The notes beneath the pieces were generated by a model. It searched no databases. It saw only the letters and a program-made list of their open reading frames with translations, and was not told the DNA's origin. Positions 29,781-39,574 of a stretch of DNA of 64,000 bases are shown piece after piece. Origin of the DNA: Zoogloeaceae bacterium (GTDB lineage Bacteria; Pseudomonadota; Gammaproteobacteria; Burkholderiales; Rhodocyclaceae); assembly GCA_024235635.1 (NCBI GenBank), contig JACKMA010000002.1, forward strand, positions 1,156,362 through 1,220,361, written 5' to 3'. The position numbers were made by a program, and so were the translations under genes. Each line of letters opens with the position of its first letter. The stretch's first letter is position 1.

Positions 29781-29998
29781 GTCGGGTCGTGATCCGGATC
29801 TGTGGCTGGGCAAACTTCGGATTCTACCCGCTCGGCACACGCGCCTGTACGCGCCGCCCGATGCGACGATAGTTCCACGCAATCGAAACCGCGATCGGTT
29901 GGCGGAAACTTTTTCGACAAGACCCGATCTTTGAGCCATAGTTAGAGCCTTCAGAGGCGCCGCAAAAGATGGCGTCCGACGCATCCGGAGGAGAACCC

Positions 29999-30262
29999 AT
30001 GCTTTCTATCAGAGACTGCCTCGACTATTGCGACCTGACCGATGACGAGGTCGCACTAATCGCCGAGCACGAAGATATTCCCGACGTGGCCGCCGCACAG
30101 ATTGCCTGCGGCCTGGTCCAGACCCCCGAAGGTGTGCTGATCCTGACCCGTTGCCTGACCGACATGGTCGACCGGGCCGAGCGTGTCGGCGACCGCGAGA
30201 AGGCCGAGCGCGCGCGTTTGGTTTTCGCGCGCTTCCTGAAGGACCATCCACTGGTCCATTAG
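29999..30262 (+). CDS. small conserved-type hypothetical protein, 87 aa
   Basis: 87 residues from ATG 29999 with a strong GGAGGAGAA ribosome site. It is acidic and helical (MLSIRDCLDYCDLTDDEVALIAEHE), with three cysteines and no signal or membrane segment. It is divergent from serS and convergent with rarA (20 bases between the stops). I do not recognise a family. The clear ribosome site and codon use suggest a real gene. Confidence 0.75.
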   Translation: MLSIRDCLDYCDLTDDEVALIAEHEDIPDVAAAQIACGLVQTPEGVLILTRCLTDMVDRAERVGDREKAERARLVFARFLKDHPLVH

Positions 30263-30282
30263 CACCGCCGACGATCGCTGAT

Positions 30283-31629
30283 CTAGGCGGTCGCCTCGTC
30301 GTCACTGCTGGCGTTGCCGGCCCGTCGTGAAGCCGCGTCGAGGGATAGCAGCCTGTCGAGCTTTTCGCGGATGCGAGCCTCCATGCCGCGGGCGACCGGC
30401 CGATACCAGCCGGGCCGTGCATCGAGCCCCTCCGGCAGGTAGCGCTCGCCGGCTGCATAGCCGTCAGGCTCGTCGTGGGCATAGCGGTAGCCCTGCCCGT
30501 GTCCGAGGCCTTTCATCAGTCGCGTCGGCGCGTTGCGCAGGTGCAGCGGCACCGGCAGCGAGCCATGCTCGGCCGCTGCCTTGCGTGCCGCCTTGTAGGC
30601 GACATAGACGGCGTTCGACTTGGCTGCACACGCCAGGAACACCGCGGCCTCCGCCAGCGCCAATTCGCCCTCCGGACTGCCCAGTCGCTCGTAGGCCGAA
30701 CAGGCGTTGAGACTGATCTCGAGCGCGCGCGGATCGGCGAGCCCGATGTCTTCGCTGGCCATCCGCACCAGTCGCCGGCCGAGATAGTGCGGATCCGCCC
30801 CGCCTTCGAGCATCCGGCACAGCCAATACAGCGCCGCGTCGGGATCGGATCCGCGGACCGACTTGTGCAGGGCCGAGATCTGGTCGTAGAAGGCATCCCC
30901 GCCCTTGTCGAAGCGCTGCAGGCTGCGGGCCAGCACCTGGTCGACAAAGGCCGGCCCGATCTCTTCAAGCGCCGACGCCCTGGCCGCGTCCAGCAACTGC
31001 TCGACAAGGTTCAGCAAGCGCCGTCCGTCGCCGTCCGAAAAGCCGCACAGTCGCGCGACAGCGTCATCGGCAAAGCGAGGCGCGGCACCGACCGCAGCCA
31101 GGGCACGGGCCAGCAACAGGCGCAGATCCTGTTCGCCGAGTGACTTCAGGACGTAGACGCTGGCCCGGGAAAGCAGTGCGGAATTGACCTCGAACGAAGG
31201 ATTCTCGGTGGTCGCCCCGATGAAAGTCAGCACGCCCTGCTCGACATAGGGCAAGAACGCGTCCTGTTGCGCCTTGTTGAAGCGGTGCACCTCGTCGACG
31301 AACAACACGGTCGGCCGTCCTCGCGCGCGCGCCTGCTGTGCGAGAGCGACCGCCTCGCGGATGTCCTTGACCCCGGAGAACACTGCCGACAGCGCCTGGA
31401 ATTCGGCGTCTACCGCGCCCGCCAGCAGCCGCGCCAGGGTGGTCTTGCCGACGCCGGGCGGCCCCCACAGAATCATCGAATGCAGCTTGCCCGCATCGAA
31501 CGCCAGGCGTAGCGGCTTGCCCTCGCCGAGCAGATGGGCCTGCCCGATGACGTCGTCGATCCGTCGCGGTCGCAGTCGCTCGGCCAGCGGCGCCCGATCC
31601 GCCAGATCTGTGTCGAAGAGTCCGCTCAT
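30283..31629 (-). CDS. rarA: replication-associated recombination ATPase RarA/MgsA
   Basis: 448 residues. AAA+ clamp-loader-like ATPase with Walker A GPPGVGKTTLARLLA (about 55), Walker B VLFVDEVHRFNKAQQD, sensor 1 GATTENPSFEVNSALLSR and the RarA C-terminal tetramerisation region (YRYAHDEPDGYAAGERYLPEGL). RarA acts at stalled replication forks and binds SSB. It lies 19 bases after lolA in the order ftsK-lolA-rarA, a common proteobacterial arrangement. Confidence 0.95.
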   Translation of the reverse strand: MSGLFDTDLADRAPLAERLRPRRIDDVIGQAHLLGEGKPLRLAFDAGKLHSMILWGPPGVGKTTLARLLAGAVDAEFQALSAVFSGVKDIREAVALAQQARARGRPTVLFVDEVHRFNKAQQDAFLPYVEQGVLTFIGATTENPSFEVNSALLSRASVYVLKSLGEQDLRLLLARALAAVGAAPRFADDAVARLCGFSDGDGRRLLNLVEQLLDAARASALEEIGPAFVDQVLARSLQRFDKGGDAFYDQISALHKSVRGSDPDAALYWLCRMLEGGADPHYLGRRLVRMASEDIGLADPRALEISLNACSAYERLGSPEGELALAEAAVFLACAAKSNAVYVAYKAARKAAAEHGSLPVPLHLRNAPTRLMKGLGHGQGYRYAHDEPDGYAAGERYLPEGLDARPGWYRPVARGMEARIREKLDRLLSLDAASRRAGNASSDDEATA

Positions 31630-31648
31630 CGGGCTCCTCCCGAAAACC

Positions 31649-32284
31649 TCATTCGCCGATCACGTCGGCCCCGGCCGGTGGCACGAAACGGAACAGCGCC
31701 GGGTCGATAGCGGGATTGCGTTCGAAGCGCTCGAAACGCAACTCGGTCTGTTGGCCGAAGCTGTCGCGAATCAGCATCGCGCGCAAATCGGCACCGTCGA
31801 ATCCGAGTTCCATGTCGGTGAACGGGCTGTCGGGCGCCTTCGGACGGGCCAGGACCCAGTCGAAGCCATCCCGGCTGCCATTGTCCGACACATCGAAATT
31901 ACGCGCCAGGTCGCCTTCTCCAGCCAGAATTGCGGCCGGCGTCGCGCCCAGGGCATCGCCGAGGGGCTTGACCGTAACCTGGTTCAGATCGTGGTCGTAG
32001 GACCAAAGCCGGACGCCGTCGCTCACCAGTCGCTGCGGGTAGGGTTCGGCATAGACCCAAAGGAATCGGCCCGGCCGCGCGAACGCAAACTCGCCGGCCG
32101 AGCGCTGCGGCCGGCGCCCCGAACGCGACACCACGATCTGGCTGAAGCTGCCCTGCCCGGATCCCACCTCGGCGAGAAAACGGTCCAGCCGCGCGAGCAC
32201 GTCACCGGCCTGTGCCGGCACGCTCGCCAACAGGCCGGCAAGTGCCAGGGTCAAGGCGTCGAGCACGCGCGACAGCGGTTTCAT
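31649..32284 (-). CDS. lolA: outer-membrane lipoprotein carrier protein
   Basis: 211 residues with a Sec signal (ALTLALAGLLASVPAQA cleaved before GDV). The mature part has the LolA half-barrel features: LDRFLAEVGSGQGSFSQIV, GEFAFARPGRFLWVYAEPYPQ, LVSDGVRLWSYDHDLNQVTV. LolA ferries lipoproteins from LolCDE across the periplasm to LolB. Its ATG overlaps the ftsK stop by four bases (ATGA), indicating translational coupling. Confidence 0.95.
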   Translation of the reverse strand: MKPLSRVLDALTLALAGLLASVPAQAGDVLARLDRFLAEVGSGQGSFSQIVVSRSGRRPQRSAGEFAFARPGRFLWVYAEPYPQRLVSDGVRLWSYDHDLNQVTVKPLGDALGATPAAILAGEGDLARNFDVSDNGSRDGFDWVLARPKAPDSPFTDMELGFDGADLRAMLIRDSFGQQTELRFERFERNPAIDPALFRFVPPAGADVIGE

Positions 32285-34572
32285 TCGGTCTCCCGCGCCG
32301 GCACCAGCACTTCGCGATTGCCGCTACCGCCGGCGGCCGACACCAGTCCGGAGCGCTCCATCTGCTCGATCAGGCGAGCGGCCCGGTTGTATCCGATGCG
32401 CAGATGGCGCTGCACCAGTGAAATCGACGGGCGACGGGTCTTCAGCACGATCTCGACCGCCTGGTCGTAGAGCGGGTCGGATTCCTCGCCGCCTGCCACC
32501 CCGTCCGCACCCGGCAGACCGCCGCCGTCGTCGTCCGGCGCCGACAGGATGCCTTCGACATAGTCGGGTTCCCCGTGTTGCTTGAGATGGTCGACCACCT
32601 TATGCACTTCCTCGTCGGCGACAAAGGCGCCATGGACCCGCACCGGCAGCCCGGTGCCCGGCGGCAGGTAGAGCATGTCACCCATGCCGAGCAGGGCTTC
32701 CGCACCCATCTGGTCAAGGATCGTGCGCGAGTCGATCTTGCTGGACACCTGGAATGCGATCCGTGTCGGGATGTTGGCCTTGATCAGCCCGGTGATGACA
32801 TCGACCGACGGGCGCTGGGTGGCCAGGATCAGATGGATGCCGGCGGCACGCGCCTTCTGCGCGAGCCGGGCGATCAGTTCCTCGACCTTCTTGCCGACGA
32901 CCATCATCAGGTCGGCGAATTCGTCGACGACGACGACGATATGCGGCAAGTGTTCGAGCGGCTCCGGACTCTCCGGCGTGATCGAGAACGGGTTGGTCAT
33001 GGGCTTGGCGGCCTTCTCGGCTTCCGCCACCTGGCGATTGAAGCCGGCCAGATTGCGCACGCCGACCGCGGCCATCAGCTTGTAGCGCTTCTCCATCTCG
33101 GCGACGCACCAGTTGAGCGCGTGGCCGGCGTGCTTCATGTCGGTGACGACCGGCGCCAGCAGGTGAGGAATGCCCTCATACACCGACAGCTCGAGCATCT
33201 TCGGATCCACCAGGATCAGGCGCACCCGCGACGGCTCCGACTTGTAGAGCAGGGACAGGATCATCGCATTGACCCCGACCGACTTCCCCGAGCCGGTGGT
33301 GCCGGCCACCAGCAGGTGCGGCATCTTCGCCAGATCGGCGACCACCGGGTGGCCACCGATGTCCTTGCCGAGCGCAACGGTCAGCGGCGAATGCATGTCC
33401 TGGTAGGCCTTGGACGCGACGATTTCGGACAGGCGCACGGTCTGCCGTCTGGGATTGGGCAGTTCCAGCGCCATGCACGACTTGCCGGGCACGGTCTCGA
33501 TCACCCGCACCGAGATCAGCGACAGCGCACGCGCCAGATCCTTGGCGAGATTGACCACCTGGCTGCCCTTGACGCCGGTGGCCGGTTCGATCTCGTAGCG
33601 GGTGATGACCGGGCCCGGATAGGCGGCCAGCACCTTGACCTCGACGCCGAAGTCGCCGAGCTTGGTCTCGATCAGGCGTGAGGTGAATTCGAGCGACTCG
33701 GGGCTCGGCGGGTCGACATCGCGCGAAGCCGGATCGAGCAGCCCCACCGGCGGAATGGCGCCCTCGGGCAGGTCAGCGAACAGCGCACGCTGACGTTCCT
33801 TCTCGATGCGCTCGGACTTGGGCACCTCGGCAATCGCCGGCTCGATGCGCACCGGCTCGGGCTTCTTGGCCTCATTCTTGCGCCGCCGCGATTCGACTGC
33901 GGCTTCGCGCCGGACGGCAATTTCGCGACCGGCACGGCGGTCGCGCCACGCCGCGATCGAGCCGGACAGCGACAGCCAGATCGATTCGAGCCAGGAACCG
34001 ACCAGTTCCGCCGCGGCCACCCACGAGATGCCTGTGAACAGGCTGACGCCGGCCGCGACGAGGGTCAGCAGAATCACCGTGCCGCCGGTAAAGCCGAGGT
34101 ACTGCATCACCGTGCGCCCGATCTCGGTGCCGATCAGGCCACCTGCGGCCAGCGGAAGATCCGCCTGCAGACTGTGGAAGCGCATCGCTTCGAGCGCGCT
34201 GCTGGCGACCACGGTCAGCACGAATCCGGCACCGACGATGACGATCGAGCGGCGGTCGGTGCGACCCGGCTGACGCAGCCGTCGATAGCCCCAGACCAGG
34301 CCGAGCCCGAGGAACAGCACCCACCACCAGGCCGACACGCCGAACAGGTAGAGCATCAGGTCGGACAACCAGGCGCCAAAGCGCCCGCCGGGATTGGCGA
34401 CCCGTTCGACCGCGGCAGCGTGCGACCAGCCCGGGTCGGACTTGCTGTAGCCGAGCAGCACCATCGCGACGTAGACGCCGAACAGGCCGAACAGCAGCCA
34501 GCGCGTCTCCTGGAGACGCGCTGCGATCTTGTCCGGCAAAGGCTGGGAACGGGACGAAACGGAAGGCAGCAT
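32281..34572 (-). CDS. ftsK: DNA translocase FtsK
   Basis: 763 residues from ATG 34572 (MLPSVSSRSQPLPDKI). An N-terminal domain with about four membrane helices (about 25-185) anchors it at the septum. A short charged linker leads to the RecA-like motor with Walker A LVAGTTGSGKSVGVNA and Walker B HIVVVVDEFADLM, and a C-terminal gamma winged helix (SISLVQRHLRIGYNRAARLIEQ) that reads KOPS/dif-region DNA. It pumps chromosome termini apart at division. The frame is open to 35403, but that stretch belongs to the upstream regulator. A TATAAT-like -10 (34610-34615, minus strand) lies upstream. Confidence 0.95.
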   Translation of the reverse strand: MLPSVSSRSQPLPDKIAARLQETRWLLFGLFGVYVAMVLLGYSKSDPGWSHAAAVERVANPGGRFGAWLSDLMLYLFGVSAWWWVLFLGLGLVWGYRRLRQPGRTDRRSIVIVGAGFVLTVVASSALEAMRFHSLQADLPLAAGGLIGTEIGRTVMQYLGFTGGTVILLTLVAAGVSLFTGISWVAAAELVGSWLESIWLSLSGSIAAWRDRRAGREIAVRREAAVESRRRKNEAKKPEPVRIEPAIAEVPKSERIEKERQRALFADLPEGAIPPVGLLDPASRDVDPPSPESLEFTSRLIETKLGDFGVEVKVLAAYPGPVITRYEIEPATGVKGSQVVNLAKDLARALSLISVRVIETVPGKSCMALELPNPRRQTVRLSEIVASKAYQDMHSPLTVALGKDIGGHPVVADLAKMPHLLVAGTTGSGKSVGVNAMILSLLYKSEPSRVRLILVDPKMLELSVYEGIPHLLAPVVTDMKHAGHALNWCVAEMEKRYKLMAAVGVRNLAGFNRQVAEAEKAAKPMTNPFSITPESPEPLEHLPHIVVVVDEFADLMMVVGKKVEELIARLAQKARAAGIHLILATQRPSVDVITGLIKANIPTRIAFQVSSKIDSRTILDQMGAEALLGMGDMLYLPPGTGLPVRVHGAFVADEEVHKVVDHLKQHGEPDYVEGILSAPDDDGGGLPGADGVAGGEESDPLYDQAVEIVLKTRRPSISLVQRHLRIGYNRAARLIEQMERSGLVSAAGGSGNREVLVPARETE

Positions 34573-34664
34573 TGGCGGGCGCCAGCGCGAGACTGTGAAT
34601 CTGCCCCCGATTATATGCGATCGGGCCGGCCGGTCATGGCGACCTGCCGGGCCGATACACGCAC

Positions 34665-35336
34665 TTACAGCTCGTTGATACGCTGGCGCAACACGATGCC
34701 GCGATCGGACTCTTCGATCAGGCCCTGCACGCCGAGATCCTTCATCACGCGGCTGACCATCTCCCGCGACGCGCCGATCATCTTCGCGATGTCCTGCTTC
34801 GAGATCTTGCGCACGACGATCTGCTCGCCATCCACGTCTTCCGCCATCTCGAGCAGCAGCCGTGCGACCCGGCCGTAGACATCCATCAGCGCGAGGCTTT
34901 CGATCTTGCGGTCGGCGTTGCGCAGCCGCTCGGCGAGGTTGCACATAATCCGCCAGGCGATCTCGAAATTGTCCTGCATCATGCGCCGGAAATCGTTCTT
35001 GGCGATCATGACGACGTCGACCGGCGACACCGCCACCACCGAGGCCGATCGCGGCTGCTCGTCGAAGATACCCATCTCGCCGAACAGTTCGCCCTGCCCG
35101 AGCATCGTCAGGATCACTTCGCGCCCGTCCTCGTCGCTGACCAGGACCTTCAGCGTACCGGTCAGCACGAAATAGACGTAGTCCGCCCGATCCCCCGCAT
35201 GCACCACCGCATGCCCCCGGGGAACACGGCGCATCATCGCGTGCTGGGCCACCACCGCAAGGCGGTCGTCGCCGAGGCCGTTGAACAGCGGGAAGGTTTT
35301 CAGGGCAATCGTCGAAACGGCATTCGAAACGTTCAT
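34665..35336 (-). CDS. CRP/FNR-family transcriptional regulator (CRP-like)
   Basis: 223 residues from ATG 35336 with a GGAGTG ribosome site. The cyclic-nucleotide-binding fold includes GELFGEMGIFDEQPRSASVVAV (the phosphate-binding-cassette position) and is followed by the dimer helix and a winged HTH, ISKQDIAKMIGASREMVSRVMKDLG. It lacks the N-terminal cysteine cluster of FNR, so an effector-binding or Clp-like regulator is more likely than an oxygen sensor. It lies between ftsK and the divergent trxB. Confidence 0.88.
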   Translation of the reverse strand: MNVSNAVSTIALKTFPLFNGLGDDRLAVVAQHAMMRRVPRGHAVVHAGDRADYVYFVLTGTLKVLVSDEDGREVILTMLGQGELFGEMGIFDEQPRSASVVAVSPVDVVMIAKNDFRRMMQDNFEIAWRIMCNLAERLRNADRKIESLALMDVYGRVARLLLEMAEDVDGEQIVVRKISKQDIAKMIGASREMVSRVMKDLGVQGLIEESDRGIVLRQRINEL

Positions 35337-35524
35337 GCTCACTCCATTCTGACCACGGCACCCATGCCGGACGGCACGGCCGGAACCGGGCGCACCGACC
35401 CACGTCGCAATCAAGTATATGTCAAAGCGCCAGGTCAACAGGCACGGCCGGGGCCAATTCACCTGCCATACGGTAGCGCAGCGCCGCCAGCCGGCGGCCT
35501 TCGCGGCCTCGGGCAGCGCCCGGC

Positions 35525-35530
35525 TATAAT
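35525..35530 (+). promoter_or_regulatory. trxB -10 element
   Basis: A perfect TATAAT 36 bases before the trxB ATG. No good TTGACA is seen at -35, so an activator or extended contacts may be needed. The rest of 35337-35524 shows no further clear site. Confidence 0.5.
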
Positions 35531-35565
35531 CCGCGCTTCGCGAACCACAGTCTGGATGAGCCGCC

Positions 35566-36522
35566 ATGCAAACCCGCCACGTCCGCCTCTTGATCCTCGG
35601 TTCCGGCCCGGCCGGCTATACCGCAGCGGTGTATGCCGCAAGGGCGAATCTAGATCCGGTGCTGATCACCGGCATCGCCCAGGGGGGGCAGTTGATGACC
35701 ACGACCGAGGTGGACAACTGGCCCGCCGACGCCGACGGCGTCATGGGGCCGGACCTGATGGCGCGCTTCCTGAAGCACGCGGAGCGCTTCGAAACCGAGA
35801 TCGTTTTCGACCACATCCACACCGCAAAGCTCGACGAAACGCCGCTCAAGCTGATCGGCGATGCCGGCGAATACACCTGCGACGCGCTGATCATCGCGAC
35901 CGGTGCCACTGCCAAGTATCTCGGCCTGGCTTCCGAGGAAGCCTTCATGGGCAAGGGTGTCTCGGCCTGCGCCACCTGCGACGGCTTCTTCTATCGCAAT
36001 CAGGAGGTCGCCGTCGTCGGCGGCGGCAATACCGCGGTCGAGGAGGCACTGTATCTCGCCAACATCGCCTCGAAGGTCACGCTGGTACATCGCCGCGACA
36101 GCTTTCGGGCCGAGAAGATCATGGTCGACAAACTGATGGAGAAGGTCGAGACCGGCAAGATCGCGCTGGCCACGGATGCCACCCTCGACGAGGTGCTGGG
36201 CGACGACAGCGGCGTCACCGGCCTGCGCCTCCGCAGCACCCAGGACGACAGTACGCGCGACGTGGACGTCCGTGGTGTGTTCATCGCGATCGGGCACAAG
36301 CCAAACACCGACCTCTTCGAGGGTCAGCTCGACATGGAGGGCGGCTACATCGTGACCCGTGCCGGTCGTGGCGGCAATGCCACGGCCACCAGCGTCCCCG
36401 GGGTATTCGCCGCCGGCGACGTGCAGGACCACATCTACCGCCAGGCCGTGACCAGCGCAGGCACCGGCTGCATGGCCGCCCTCGATGCCGAGCGCTATCT
36501 CGACGCGCTCGGCAAGGCGTGA
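35566..36522 (+). CDS. trxB: thioredoxin reductase
   Basis: 318 residues. FAD-binding GSGPAGYTAAVYAARAN near the N-terminus, redox-active CATC in SACATCDGFFYRNQ (about 135-145), NADPH-binding GGGNTAVEEALYLAN, and the FAD-contacting APFAGDV-like stretch VPGVFAAGDVQDHIYRQAVT. It reduces thioredoxin using NADPH in the cytoplasm. It is followed after seven bases by an Smr-domain gene, probably one transcript. Confidence 0.96.
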   Translation: MQTRHVRLLILGSGPAGYTAAVYAARANLDPVLITGIAQGGQLMTTTEVDNWPADADGVMGPDLMARFLKHAERFETEIVFDHIHTAKLDETPLKLIGDAGEYTCDALIIATGATAKYLGLASEEAFMGKGVSACATCDGFFYRNQEVAVVGGGNTAVEEALYLANIASKVTLVHRRDSFRAEKIMVDKLMEKVETGKIALATDATLDEVLGDDSGVTGLRLRSTQDDSTRDVDVRGVFIAIGHKPNTDLFEGQLDMEGGYIVTRAGRGGNATATSVPGVFAAGDVQDHIYRQAVTSAGTGCMAALDAERYLDALGKA

Positions 36523-36529
36523 GCGGTCG

Positions 36530-37570
36530 ATGAGCAAGCGCGCCCGAGCCCGCAACAGCGGGCCGGACGCGCGCAAACGCGCCGCTCAAAGCCCGTTCGC
36601 GGCGCTGAAGGGCACGATCCGGCAACAGTCGCCCGCGGCACCCGCCAAAGTCGCCATCGACCAGGGCTCGGCCACGGCGACTTCCGTTTCCGACGACGAC
36701 GCCGCGCTGTTCCGGCGCGAGATGCGCGATGCCCGGCGCCTGCGCGACGACAATCGCCACGCGCTGGAGCGCCCGAAGCCACCGCCGCAGCCGCGGCCCA
36801 GTGCGCCGGAGGACGTCGAGCCGGCGCCGACCGGCGGGCGCAGGCCATTCGCACCGCGCACCGACGCCGAACTACTCTCGGCGGCGATGCAAGGCGTGCA
36901 GCGGCTCGCCGACGACAACCGGGTCGATCTGTTGCCGCGCTCGCGCTACCGTGAGGACCAATCGGGGAAACGAGCACCGGGCACGGCAGCGCCCCCGGAC
37001 GCGGCCAGCACCAACGAGGATCTACTCGACTGGGCGCATGCCGGGGCGACCCCGCTCAAGGGCGATGGTCGGATCGACATCGCGCGACCGCGGCCGGCGC
37101 CGTTGCCGCTGCAGAGCACCCGCGACGAGCAGTCGGTGCTGCGGGAATCGATCGAGGCGCCACTCAGCCTCGAGGATCGGCTCGAAGGCGGAGACGAAGC
37201 GGTCTTTCTGCGCAATGGCCTGCCCCGTCGGGTGCTCGGCGATCTGCGACGCGGCCGCTGGGTGGTGCAGGGAGAACTCGACCTGCACGGACTGACCCGC
37301 GACGAGGCACGGATGGCCCTCGCCGAATTCCTCGGCCGCTGTCTCAGGGAAAGCCGCCGCTGCGTGCGCCTGATTCACGGCAAGGGACTGGGTTCCCCCG
37401 GGGGCGTGGGCGTGCTCAAGCAACTGTCTCGCGGCTGGCTGGCGCAGCGCGAAGAGATCCTGGCCTTTTGTCAGGCCTTGCCGCACCAGGGCGGAAGCGG
37501 TGCCCTGCTGATCCTGCTGCGGGCTGGCGGCACCAGACAGCCGGCCCGCAGGCGCGAGCCGGCCGCCTGA
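36530..37570 (+). CDS. Smr-domain (MutS2 C-terminal-like) protein
   Basis: 346 residues from ATG 36530. The first two thirds are charged, proline- and alanine-rich and probably disordered. The C-terminus is an Smr domain: LDLHGLTRDEARMALAEFLG, then RLIHGKGLGSPGG and the closing GALLILLRAG. Family members cleave or bind branched nucleic acids, or act in ribosome rescue (SmrB). At 346 residues it is longer than the E. coli SmrA/SmrB proteins (about 180 residues); the extra length is the low-complexity N-terminus. It converges with the P-II gene, ten bases apart. Confidence 0.88.
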   Translation: MSKRARARNSGPDARKRAAQSPFAALKGTIRQQSPAAPAKVAIDQGSATATSVSDDDAALFRREMRDARRLRDDNRHALERPKPPPQPRPSAPEDVEPAPTGGRRPFAPRTDAELLSAAMQGVQRLADDNRVDLLPRSRYREDQSGKRAPGTAAPPDAASTNEDLLDWAHAGATPLKGDGRIDIARPRPAPLPLQSTRDEQSVLRESIEAPLSLEDRLEGGDEAVFLRNGLPRRVLGDLRRGRWVVQGELDLHGLTRDEARMALAEFLGRCLRESRRCVRLIHGKGLGSPGGVGVLKQLSRGWLAQREEILAFCQALPHQGGSGALLILLRAGGTRQPARRREPAA

Positions 37571-37580
37571 GCTCGAACGT

Positions 37581-37919
37581 TCAGATGGCCGATTCGTCGG
37601 TTTCGCCGGTACGGATGCGCACCACCTGCTCGACCGCGGAGACGAAGATCTTGCCGTCGCCGATCTTGCCGGTCCGCGCCGCCTTGACGATGGCATCGAT
37701 GGCCTGCTCGACGACACCATCGCCCACCACCACCTCGATCTTGACCTTGGGCAGGAAGTCCACCACGTACTCGGCGCCGCGGTAGAGTTCGGTATGGCCT
37801 TTCTGTCGACCGAAGCCCTTGACCTCGGCCACGGTCAGGCCGGTGATACCGACCTCGGACAGGGATTCACGAACTTCGTCGAGTTTGAACGGCTTGATGA
37901 TGGCTTCGATCTTCTTCAT
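37581..37919 (-). CDS. nitrogen regulatory protein P-II
   Basis: 112 residues, the exact family length. MKKIEAIIKPFKLDEVRESLSEVG at the start, the T-loop with the uridylylation tyrosine (KGHTELYRGAEYVVDF, Tyr51) and the C-terminal signature TGKIGDGKIFVS are all intact. P-II trimers sense 2-oxoglutarate, ATP/ADP and, via GlnD, glutamine, and control NtrB, adenylyltransferase or AmtB. It follows nadE by 38 bases with GAGGAG before the ATG. GlnB and GlnK cannot be told apart from this sequence; lack of amtB nearby favours a glnB-like role. Confidence 0.95.
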   Translation of the reverse strand: MKKIEAIIKPFKLDEVRESLSEVGITGLTVAEVKGFGRQKGHTELYRGAEYVVDFLPKVKIEVVVGDGVVEQAIDAIVKAARTGKIGDGKIFVSAVEQVVRIRTGETDESAI

Positions 37920-37957
37920 CGGATGCTCCTCTCGGTATTGTCTATTCCGCGGCCGGC

Positions 37958-39574
37958 TCAGTATTCGTCACGGTAACGGGATGTGATGGGGTAACGCCAG
38001 TCCTTGCCGAAGCCGCGCTCGGTGACACGGACGCCGACCGGCGCCTGACGGCGCTTGTACTCGTTTCGCCTCAGCATCGACACGGCGCGCCGGACGTCGT
38101 CCTCGCCGAAACCCCGTTCGATGATCTCGCGCGGCGACTGGTCCTGCTCCATGTAGGCTTCGATGATGGCGTCGAGCACCTCGTAGGGCGGCAGCGAGTC
38201 CTGGTCGGTCTGGTCGGGTTTCAATTCGGCGGACGGCGGTCGCGTGATGATGTTTTCCGGGATCACCGGGGTGATCGTGTTGCGCCAGCGCGCGAGACGA
38301 TACACCAGGGTCTTGTAGATGTCCCGCAGAACGCCGAATCCACCGGCCATGTCGCCGTACAGGGTCGCATATCCGGTCGCCATCTCGCTCTTGTTACCGG
38401 TGGTCAGCACCAGACGGCCTGTCTTGTTCGAGAAGGCCATCAGCAGGTTGCCCCGGATGCGGGATTGCAGATTTTCCTCGGTGGTGTCGGCCGGCAGGCC
38501 GGCGAAATACGGTTCGAGCATGCGGGCATAGACGGCCATCGCGGCCTCGATCGGAATCTCGTCGTACTGCACGCCGAGGGCCGCCACCAGCGCCCGTGAA
38601 TCGTCGAGACTCATCTGCGCGGTATAGGGTGAGGCCATCATGATCGCCCGCACCCTCTCAGGACCGAGGGCGTCGACAGCGACGCACAGGGTCAGGGCGG
38701 AATCGATCCCGCCCGACAGCCCGATGATCGCACCCGGAAAGCCGTTCTTGCCGATGTAGTCGCGCACGCCGCCGACCAGCGCCGAATAGACCTCGGCCTC
38801 CTCCCCCAGCGGCGCCTCGCAGCGACCGCCCAGCCACCGACCGGCGGCCCATTCGACGACGTCGAGCGATTCGTCGAATGCCGGCGCCCGATAGGTGCAC
38901 GTCGCGTCGTTGTCGAGGGCCATCGAATAGCCGTCGAACACCAATTCGTCCTGACCACCGACCATGTTTACGTACAGCACCGCCAGGCCGGACTCGCGCA
39001 CCCGGTCGGCGAGCACCAGTTCCCGCTCGCGACTCTTGCCGATATGGTAGGGCGAGGCATTGAGCGAGATCAGCAGGTCGGCGCCGGCACGGCGGACGGC
39101 CTCGACCGGCCACGAATCCCAGACATCCGCACATATGCTGACGCCGCAGCGGACCGCACCGACCGTGAACACCAGTGCGTCTTCGCCGGCATCGAAATAG
39201 CGCTTCTCGTCGAACACCTGGTAGTTGGGCAGACGCATCTTGCGGTAGGTACCGACGACCCGCCCGTCGCGCACCACCGATGCCGCATTGTAGAAGCGGC
39301 CGTCGGCCGCCAGCGGATGACCGACCACCAGCACGACATCCCGCACGCGATCGGCGAGATCTTCCAGCGCGAAGGCACAGGCACGGTAGAAATCGGGCCG
39401 CAGCAGCAGGTCTTCGGGCGGATAGCCACACAGCGCCAGTTCGGGCGTGACGACGATGTCGGCACCGGCCTCGCGCGCAGCTGCGACCGCCTCGGCTATG
39501 CGGCGGGCATTGCCGTCGAGGTCACCCACGGTGCAGTTGATCTGCGCGACGGCGATTTTCAGCGTGTTTTCCAT
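37958..39574 (-). CDS. nadE: glutamine-dependent NAD+ synthetase
   Basis: 538 residues in two domains. The N-terminal nitrilase-fold glutaminase has its Glu-Lys-Cys triad in VVTPELALCGYPPEDLL, GTYRKMRLPNYQVFDEKRYF and GVSICADVW. The C-terminal synthetase has the PP-loop LSGGIDSALTLCVAVDALG and LTTGNKSEMATGYATLYGD. It amidates deamido-NAD using glutamine and ATP. Upstream, TATAGT lies about 10 bases before the ATG, so the leader may be very short. Confidence 0.96.
   Translation of the reverse strand: MENTLKIAVAQINCTVGDLDGNARRIAEAVAAAREAGADIVVTPELALCGYPPEDLLLRPDFYRACAFALEDLADRVRDVVLVVGHPLAADGRFYNAASVVRDGRVVGTYRKMRLPNYQVFDEKRYFDAGEDALVFTVGAVRCGVSICADVWDSWPVEAVRRAGADLLISLNASPYHIGKSRERELVLADRVRESGLAVLYVNMVGGQDELVFDGYSMALDNDATCTYRAPAFDESLDVVEWAAGRWLGGRCEAPLGEEAEVYSALVGGVRDYIGKNGFPGAIIGLSGGIDSALTLCVAVDALGPERVRAIMMASPYTAQMSLDDSRALVAALGVQYDEIPIEAAMAVYARMLEPYFAGLPADTTEENLQSRIRGNLLMAFSNKTGRLVLTTGNKSEMATGYATLYGDMAGGFGVLRDIYKTLVYRLARWRNTITPVIPENIITRPPSAELKPDQTDQDSLPPYEVLDAIIEAYMEQDQSPREIIERGFGEDDVRRAVSMLRRNEYKRRQAPVGVRVTERGFGKDWRYPITSRYRDEY

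Noticed and set aside
35199..36533. 444-residue plus-strand frame over trxB
   Set aside because: Out-of-frame shadow; TrxB is complete in the other frame.
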